Assembly: GCA_023395615.1 (NCBI GenBank)
Contig: JAEWYP010000080.1
Coordinates: forward strand, 1-19,123
Reading direction: 5' to 3'
From: Bacillota bacterium
Lineage (GTDB): Bacteria > Bacillota > Clostridia > Christensenellales > Aristaeellaceae
Length of the DNA: 19,123 nucleotides
Part shown: positions 15,102 to 19,123 of the stretch, in pieces
How the letters are laid out: every line of letters begins with the position of its first letter
Position numbering within the stretch: the stretch's first letter is position 1
Notes under the pieces: model-generated
Told to the model about the DNA's origin: nothing
Databases searched by the model: none
Seen by the model: the letters and a program-made list of their open reading frames with translations, nothing else
Made by a program: the position numbers and the translations under genes

Positions 15102-16772
15102 TTAGAACAGGCCGACGATATCGCCGTTCGTGTCCACGTCGATGGTCAGGGCGGCGGGGGTTTTGGGCAACCCCGGCATGGCGATGATGCCTCCGGCGTA
15201 TACCACCACGAAGCCCGCGCCCGCGCTTAGCCGGGCGGAGCGCACGGTGAGGGTATACCCTTCCGGTGCGCCCTTCAGGGCCGGGTCGTCGCTCATGCTG
15301 TACTGCGTTTTGGCCACGCACACGGGGCAGCGGCCGTAACCGTCGGCCTCGAAACGTTCCAGCGCCTTTTTCGCCTCGTCGGTGTATTCCACCGTTGCGG
15401 CGTGGTAAACGCGCGTGGCAATCGCCTCGATCTTTTCGCGCAGGGTTTGTTCGTCCCCGTAGGTAAAGTGCGCTTCGGGGGCGGGGTTTTGATCGGCAGC
15501 CCGACAGACTGCATCTGCCAAGGCGATCGCCCCCCTTCCGCCTTGCGCCCAGCCGTCGCAAAGCTCGCAGGCTACGCCGCGTTCCGCAAGCGCCCCGCGT
15601 ACATATTCGATTTCACCGTCGTCGTCGGCCGAAAAGTGGTTTACGGCCACGACAACGGGAATCCGCCAGATTTCCCGGATGTTATGAACATGGGCCAGCA
15701 GGTTGGCCATGCCCTTTTCCAGCGCCGCCCGGTTCGGAGCGGTCAGCTCGGTCTTCGCCGCGCCTCCGTGGTGCTTCAGCGCCCGCAGGGTCGCCACCAG
15801 CACGACGGCGTTGGGCCAAAGGCCGTTCATCCGGCATTTGATGTCCAGAAACTTTTCCGCGCCAAGGTCGGCACCGAAACCGGCCTCGGTTACCACGTAA
15901 TCGGCCATTTTCAGGGCCAGGGTGGTCGCGGCTACGCTGTTGCAGCCATGCGCGATATTGGCAAACGGACCGCCGTGCATCAGGCAGGGGGTGCCGTCCA
16001 GCGACTGTACCAGGTTAGGGTCAAACGCGTCGCGCAGAAGCGCGGTCATCGCGCCCGCCGCGCCCACCTGCGCCGCAGTCACAGGCTGGCCCGCATAGGT
16101 GTAGGCCACCACGATGCGCCCCAGGCGCGCTTTTAAATCCTCCAGATCGGAGGCAAGGCAGAATACTGCCATCACTTCGCTGGCGGCGGTAATATCAAAG
16201 CCGTCCTCACGGGGCGTGCCGTTTTTCGCGCCGCCCAGCCCCTGCACAATCTGGCGCAGTTGCCGGTCGTTTACATCCAGGCAGTGGCGGAAGCAAATCT
16301 GCCTCGGGTCGATGGAAAGCGCGTTGCCCTGCTGCACATGGTTATCCGTCAGCGCGCAAAGCAGGTTGTTGGCCGCCGTGATGGCATGCAGATCGCCCGT
16401 AAAATGCAGGTTGATATTTTCCATGGGCACCACCTGCGCGTATCCGCCGCCGGTCGCCCCGCCCTTCATGCCAAACACCGGGCCCAACGACGGTTCGCGC
16501 AGGGCCAGCATGGCGTTTCTGCCGCTTACCGTCATGCCGTCGGCCAGCGCCACGGACACGGTGGTTTTTCCCTCGCCCGCGGGGGTGGGGTTCAGCGCCG
16601 TCACCAGTACCAGCTTCGCCCGGTTGGGCAGGGCGCGGTAAGCGCGCGCGTTGATCTTGGCGATATAATTACCGTAAGGGGAAAGCGTCTCCGGCCGGAA
16701 ACCGGCCTTCTCCGCGATTGTCTGGATGGGTTTCAGTGTTGCCGCGCGGGCTATCTCCAAATCCGTTGCCAT
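15102..16772 (-). CDS. fhs: Formate-tetrahydrofolate ligase
   Basis: A 556-residue ATP-dependent enzyme that makes 10-formyl-tetrahydrofolate from formate and tetrahydrofolate. It feeds one-carbon metabolism and, in acetogens, the methyl branch of the Wood-Ljungdahl pathway. Motifs are the P-loop TPAGEGKTTVS (63-73), REPSLGPVFGMKGGATGGGY (92-111) and NLHFTGDLHAITAANN (121-136), all diagnostic of Fhs. Length is normal and no truncation is seen. The ATG at 16772 has GGGAGG 7-8 nt upstream. The gene has a strong promoter of its own. Partner enzymes such as FolD are not in the window, so whether the role is biosynthetic or energy-related cannot be decided. The Lrp/AsnC-aminotransferase pair lies downstream. 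Confidence 0.97.
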   Translation of the reverse strand: MATDLEIARAATLKPIQTIAEKAGFRPETLSPYGNYIAKINARAYRALPNRAKLVLVTALNPTPAGEGKTTVSVALADGMTVSGRNAMLALREPSLGPVFGMKGGATGGGYAQVVPMENINLHFTGDLHAITAANNLLCALTDNHVQQGNALSIDPRQICFRHCLDVNDRQLRQIVQGLGGAKNGTPREDGFDITAASEVMAVFCLASDLEDLKARLGRIVVAYTYAGQPVTAAQVGAAGAMTALLRDAFDPNLVQSLDGTPCLMHGGPFANIAHGCNSVAATTLALKMADYVVTEAGFGADLGAEKFLDIKCRMNGLWPNAVVLVATLRALKHHGGAAKTELTAPNRAALEKGMANLLAHVHNIREIWRIPVVVAVNHFSADDDGEIEYVRGALAERGVACELCDGWAQGGRGAIALADAVCRAADQNPAPEAHFTYGDEQTLREKIEAIATRVYHAATVEYTDEAKKALERFEADGYGRCPVCVAKTQYSMSDDPALKGAPEGYTLTVRSARLSAGAGFVVVYAGGIIAMPGLPKTPAALTIDVDTNGDIVGLF

Positions 16773-16810
16773 CTGCGTACCTCCCCGGGTGTCTGATAAC
16801 AATTGCACAC

Positions 16811-16839
16811 AGTATAGCGCATCCCGGCCTATCTTTCAA
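16811..16839 (-). promoter_or_regulatory. Sigma-A type promoter of fhs
   Basis: On the minus strand TTGAAA (16839-16834) and TATACT (16816-16811) are separated by exactly 17 bp. The predicted start lies about 33 nt upstream of the fhs start codon. Both hexamers match the consensus closely. Confidence 0.8.
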
Positions 16840-16893
16840 GCGCGAGGCGCGCAAACGCAACGCCGAACGAGGCTTACGTTCCCGGGGAAAATC

Positions 16894-16924
16894 AAAACCC
16901 CCGCCTTGCGCATAAAGGCGGGGG
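16894..16924 (-). terminator. Intrinsic terminator after the secreted-protein gene
   Basis: A 10-bp GC-rich stem (CCCCCGCCTT / AAGGCGGGGG) with a 7-nt loop is followed on the minus strand by TTTTGATTTT. It lies 25 bp after the stop at 16950 and upstream of the fhs promoter, separating the two units. Confidence 0.85.
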
Positions 16925-16949
16925 TGGCTATGTTAATCGGAGGGTTACA

Positions 16950-17492
16950 TTAACGCACGGTTACCTTGGTAACACGGAAGACCATATCGTTAAAGAACAT
17001 GGAGAAGGAGTAGGTTCCCGTTTCAAATTTGCCATCGTTATCATCCGCGCAGCGTTGCAACAGGTCGGTCACATCGAAAAACCAGCTGCAGATGGTCTTG
17101 ACCCGGCAGTCGGTAATGTCCCAGCTGTTATAGGTCGCGTAGTAGTCGCCGCCGGGTGTGGTCATTACCAGCATCGCGTCAATATTGTATTCGGCGAAAC
17201 CATGGGCGAACTGCCATTTCGCATAACAGTAAAAAGTGGAATTCTTCAGACTGTCTGCCAGTGTGCTCGCCTTGATTTTGGTAATTTTCGTTGTTTTAGC
17301 GTCGTACAGGCTTTCGCCGGGGCTCAGTTTTGCCGTGCTGCCAAAATTGAGCATGCTCGGCACCGCGCCGTATTCGTCGAATTTGTCACCGTAGTAAACG
17401 TCGTCCTTGAAGGGTTGATCGGGGGTGGCGAAGGCGGCCGAAGTCGTAAACAGAAGGCAAACCAGAAGCAGGCAGCTGATCACTTTTTTCAT
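16950..17492 (-). CDS. Secreted protein of unknown function
   Basis: A 180-residue protein that I do not recognise. It begins with a clear signal peptide (MKKVISCLLLVCLLFTTSAA, cleavage probably after AFA, near residue 22). No lipobox cysteine follows, so it is probably exported rather than lipidated. The mature part of about 158 residues is rich in aromatic residues, T and D, with alternating hydrophobic patterns (DAMLVMTTPGGDYYATYNSW, YSFSMFFNDMVFRVTKVTVR) that suggest a beta-sandwich. It contains three cysteines. The ATG at 17492 has GGGAGGG about 9 nt upstream. It is a single-gene unit with a near-consensus promoter and a strong terminator, which suggests good expression. The TetR gene lies upstream in the same direction. 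Confidence 0.85.
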   Translation of the reverse strand: MKKVISCLLLVCLLFTTSAAFATPDQPFKDDVYYGDKFDEYGAVPSMLNFGSTAKLSPGESLYDAKTTKITKIKASTLADSLKNSTFYCYAKWQFAHGFAEYNIDAMLVMTTPGGDYYATYNSWDITDCRVKTICSWFFDVTDLLQRCADDNDGKFETGTYSFSMFFNDMVFRVTKVTVR

Positions 17493-17519
17493 TGTCTGGA
17501 CCCTCCCCTATTTTTTACA

Positions 17520-17548
17520 ATCATAACAAAGTTGGGAAGAGCTGTCAA
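17520..17548 (-). promoter_or_regulatory. Near-consensus sigma-A promoter of the secreted-protein gene
   Basis: On the minus strand TTGACA (17548-17543, perfect -35) and TATGAT (17525-17520) are separated by 17 bp. The start codon at 17492 is about 20 nt beyond the predicted transcript start. This is the best promoter match in the window. Confidence 0.85.
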
Positions 17549-17579
17549 GAAAACGTTGTATTTCCAGCTCCCCGCCACC

Positions 17580-18158
17580 TCACGGCGCAGGCTTCGTATC
17601 CGGCACGGTCACGTAGGGCGACGCCGCGCGGTTGGACAGGTGAAAAATCAGTTCGGCCATTTCCTGACACGGCACATCGCACCCGGCTTCCAGCCATTTC
17701 ACGATCACACTGATGCATCCCATCACCAGAAAACTGTAGGTGTATTCCGTCACGTTAGGCGCGCTGCTTAAAATGATGCGCCCCCGCAGGTATTGCATCG
17801 TCGCTTCCACGAAAACATTCTGGAAAGAAGGGCTGCCCTGCGGATTCAACAGCGTTTTAAAAAGACCGGTATGTTCCTTCACATAGGTCAGCAAATCCCT
17901 TAAGTACTGGATGGTGCCGGGGTCGGCGCCGATTTTTTCCATATGCTCCTTCATGTGCGCCATCACATCGGCCTCAATCTCGTTCAGCAATGCGTACTGG
18001 TCGACATAATAAAGATAAAAAGTCGAGCGGTTGATGTCCGCGTTTTCACAAATTTCTTTAATTGTGGTTTTAGCAATCGGCTTTTCCTGCATCAGCTCGA
18101 TCAGGCTGTTCTGCAAAAGCTGCCGTGTCAGCTTCACCCGCTGGTTTTCCTTATTCAT
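17580..18158 (-). CDS. TetR/AcrR-family transcriptional regulator
   Basis: A 192-residue one-component repressor. The N-terminal TetR helix-turn-helix covers about residues 10-52 with KTTIKEICENADINRSTFYL followed by YYVDQYALL. The C-terminal part (about 60-190) is all-helical and of the type found in clostridial TetR proteins with a DhaS-like ligand domain; the ligand is unknown. The ATG at 18158 has GGAGG 7 nt upstream. It is divergent from the SDR-family gene starting at 18351, and the shared region contains a perfect inverted repeat inside the SDR promoter. Control of that gene, and perhaps of itself, is inferred from this arrangement. No clear terminator separates it from the next gene downstream on the same strand. 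Confidence 0.92.
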   Translation of the reverse strand: MNKENQRVKLTRQLLQNSLIELMQEKPIAKTTIKEICENADINRSTFYLYYVDQYALLNEIEADVMAHMKEHMEKIGADPGTIQYLRDLLTYVKEHTGLFKTLLNPQGSPSFQNVFVEATMQYLRGRIILSSAPNVTEYTYSFLVMGCISVIVKWLEAGCDVPCQEMAELIFHLSNRAASPYVTVPDTKPAP

Positions 18159-18259
18159 ATGATTCCCTCCGTTCACCAAATGTTTACAGACGCGATGTCG
18201 CCGATCCGTCACTTTTTCTGCAAATATCTATATCATATCATCGCAAATCCAACTGATGG

Positions 18260-18291
18260 TTGTAAATTCAACACACTGTTGATATTATAAT
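18260..18291 (+). promoter_or_regulatory. Promoter of the SDR-family gene
   Basis: On the plus strand TTGTAA (18260-18265) and TATTAT (18283-18288) are separated by 17 bp. The overlapping TATAAT (18286-18291) would give a 20-bp spacer. The predicted start site is about 18295-18298, leaving a leader of about 55 nt. Confidence 0.6.
18268..18282. promoter_or_regulatory. Inverted repeat, probable TetR operator
   Basis: TCAACA-CAC-TGTTGA is a perfect 6-bp inverted repeat with a 3-bp centre. It lies entirely in the spacer between the -35 and -10 elements of the SDR promoter, a classic repressor position. The divergent TetR protein is the obvious candidate to bind it, by inference. Confidence 0.55.
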
Positions 18292-18293
18292 CC

Positions 18294-18329
18294 TGACGGG
18301 GTCTCCCGTCAAGTTTTCCGTTGGAAAAC
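18294..18329 (+). other. Two consecutive hairpins in the SDR gene leader
   Basis: The first hairpin is TGACGGG-GTCT-CCCGTCA (18294-18311), at or next to the predicted transcript start. The second is GTTTTCC-GTT-GGAAAAC (18313-18329). The first is followed by AGTTTTCC, a short T tract that the second hairpin takes up. They may stabilise the 5' end or form a simple attenuator. Confidence 0.45.
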
Positions 18330-18350
18330 CGGAAAGGATTTGAATCACGT

Positions 18351-19123
18351 ATGAAAATAGCGATTATTGGCGGAACCGGCCTGCTGGGCAGCGAAGCCGC
18401 CCGGGAGCTGATCGCGCGCGGGCATGATGTGACAGCGGTTGCGCTGCCGCCGCTTCCGCAGGGTGCGGTGCTTCCCCCCACCATGCAGATCACCTATGGA
18501 AATTATCTGGAGATGACAGACGAGGCGCTGACCGCACTGTTTACCGGATGCGACGCGATGGTTTTCGCGGCCGGGGTAGATGAGCGCGTGGAGAGCGGAC
18601 CCCCGATTTACGCCCTGTACCAGAAATATAACATCGACCCGATGAACCGGCTGCTGCCGCTGGCTAAAAGTGCCGGCGTCAAACACGCGGTCATCCTGGG
18701 TTCATACTTTGCCTATTTTGATCAGGCACGCCCGAAGATGGAGCTTTCAAAATGGCACCCCTACATTCGCAGCCGCAGGGCGCAGGAGGACGCGGCCCTG
18801 CAATACGCCGGGCCGGATTTTGACGTGGCCGTGCTGCAACTGCCATACATTTTTGGCACACAGCCGGGCCGCAAACCCGTGTGGCTTTTCCTGGTGGAAA
18901 GTATCCGGGCGATGAAAGGGGCTACGTTCTATCCGCGCGGCGGCACCGCCATGGTTACGGTGCGACAGGTTGGGCAGGCGGTGGCGGGCGCGGTGGAAAA
19001 AAACCGCGGCGGCCGGCGCTACCCCATCGGGTACTACAACCTCACCTGGAAAGAAATGCTCGCCATCATGCACCGCCATATGGGGTATGTCAATCGCCGC
19101 ATCATCACCATCCCCACATGGGT
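18351..19123 (+). CDS. Extended/atypical SDR-family NAD(P)-binding protein (cut by window edge)
   Basis: The 257 visible residues form a Rossmann-fold protein of the NAD-dependent epimerase/dehydratase or atypical SDR type. The N-terminus MKIAIIGGTGLLGSEAAREL has the G-x-x-G-x-x-G dinucleotide motif at 7-13. VFAAGVDERV (71-80) occupies the usual NAxG region, and VILGSYFAYF (114-123) the strand with the catalytic serine. In place of Y-x-x-x-K there is Y138-x-x-x-R142 (YIRSR), so normal SDR catalysis is doubtful. LQLPYIFGTQPGR (163-175) fits the nucleotide-sugar epimerase loop. The ATG at 18351 has AAAGGA about 12 nt upstream, which is rather distant. It is the only plus-strand gene and is divergent from the TetR gene. 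The C-terminus lies outside the window. Confidence 0.88.
   Translation, partial: MKIAIIGGTGLLGSEAARELIARGHDVTAVALPPLPQGAVLPPTMQITYGNYLEMTDEALTALFTGCDAMVFAAGVDERVESGPPIYALYQKYNIDPMNRLLPLAKSAGVKHAVILGSYFAYFDQARPKMELSKWHPYIRSRRAQEDAALQYAGPDFDVAVLQLPYIFGTQPGRKPVWLFLVESIRAMKGATFYPRGGTAMVTVRQVGQAVAGAVEKNRGGRRYPIGYYNLTWKEMLAIMHRHMGYVNRRIITIPTW

Noticed and set aside
18159..18259. Promoter for the TetR gene on the minus strand
   Set aside because: The region is AT-rich around 18225-18245, with several partial TTGGAT/TATGAT matches, but none has acceptable spacing, so no single promoter could be chosen.

Overview
The window looks like a chromosomal segment of a fairly GC-rich, Gram-positive anaerobe of the Clostridia type. 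This rests on gene content: a ylm/divIVA cell-division cluster, a SigB/SigF/SigG-family sigma factor, a stand-alone formate-tetrahydrofolate ligase, and strong AGGAGG-type ribosome binding sites. The species cannot be named from sequence alone. Seventeen genes, from 1 to 18158, lie on the minus strand, so transcription runs right to left. Only the last gene, cut by the right edge, is on the plus strand. No rRNA, tRNA, CRISPR array, IS element or phage gene was seen. Every gap between genes is under 200 bp.

Left part (1-5767): a MerR-family regulator (cut by the left edge) with its own 19-bp-spacer promoter lies downstream of a hairpin that ends the division cluster. In transcription order the cluster is a HlyD-like membrane protein, YggS (PLP homeostasis), SepF (FtsZ anchor), YggT, YlmH (S4 RNA-binding) and DivIVA. 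The YggS-SepF-YggT-YlmH-DivIVA order is the classical Gram-positive arrangement. Two members are unusual. SepF has a Q/G/Y/A-rich C-terminal tail of about 160 residues. The HlyD-like protein has a cytoplasmic N-terminus made of TPEQ-AQWQ repeats.

Middle part (5933-10923): an anti-sigma-like protein lies 15 bp upstream of the sigma gene, in the rsbW-sigB / spoIIAB-sigF order, directly upstream of the division cluster. The anti-sigma-like protein has lost recognisable ATP-binding residues, and no anti-anti-sigma gene is next to it. Upstream are a TSUP-type permease, a DUF6020-like polytopic membrane protein and an aspartate kinase. The aspartate kinase has a good sigma-A type promoter and a structured leader.

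Right part (11087-19123): a GNAT acetyltransferase, a zinc-ribbon TM2 protein and a secreted CapA-family protein probably form one operon. An Lrp/AsnC regulator overlaps a class I aminotransferase gene by one base (compare alaR-alaT of Bacillus subtilis). Formate-tetrahydrofolate ligase and an unrecognised secreted protein each have their own strong promoter, and the secreted-protein gene also ends in an intrinsic terminator. A TetR regulator is transcribed divergently from a NAD(P)-binding SDR-family gene. The shared 192-bp region holds a perfect inverted repeat inside the SDR promoter, followed by two leader hairpins.

Most of the window is housekeeping. The parts most worth following up are the sigma/degenerate anti-sigma pair joined to the division cluster, the repeat-bearing HlyD-like protein, the SepF tail, and the TetR/SDR control region.
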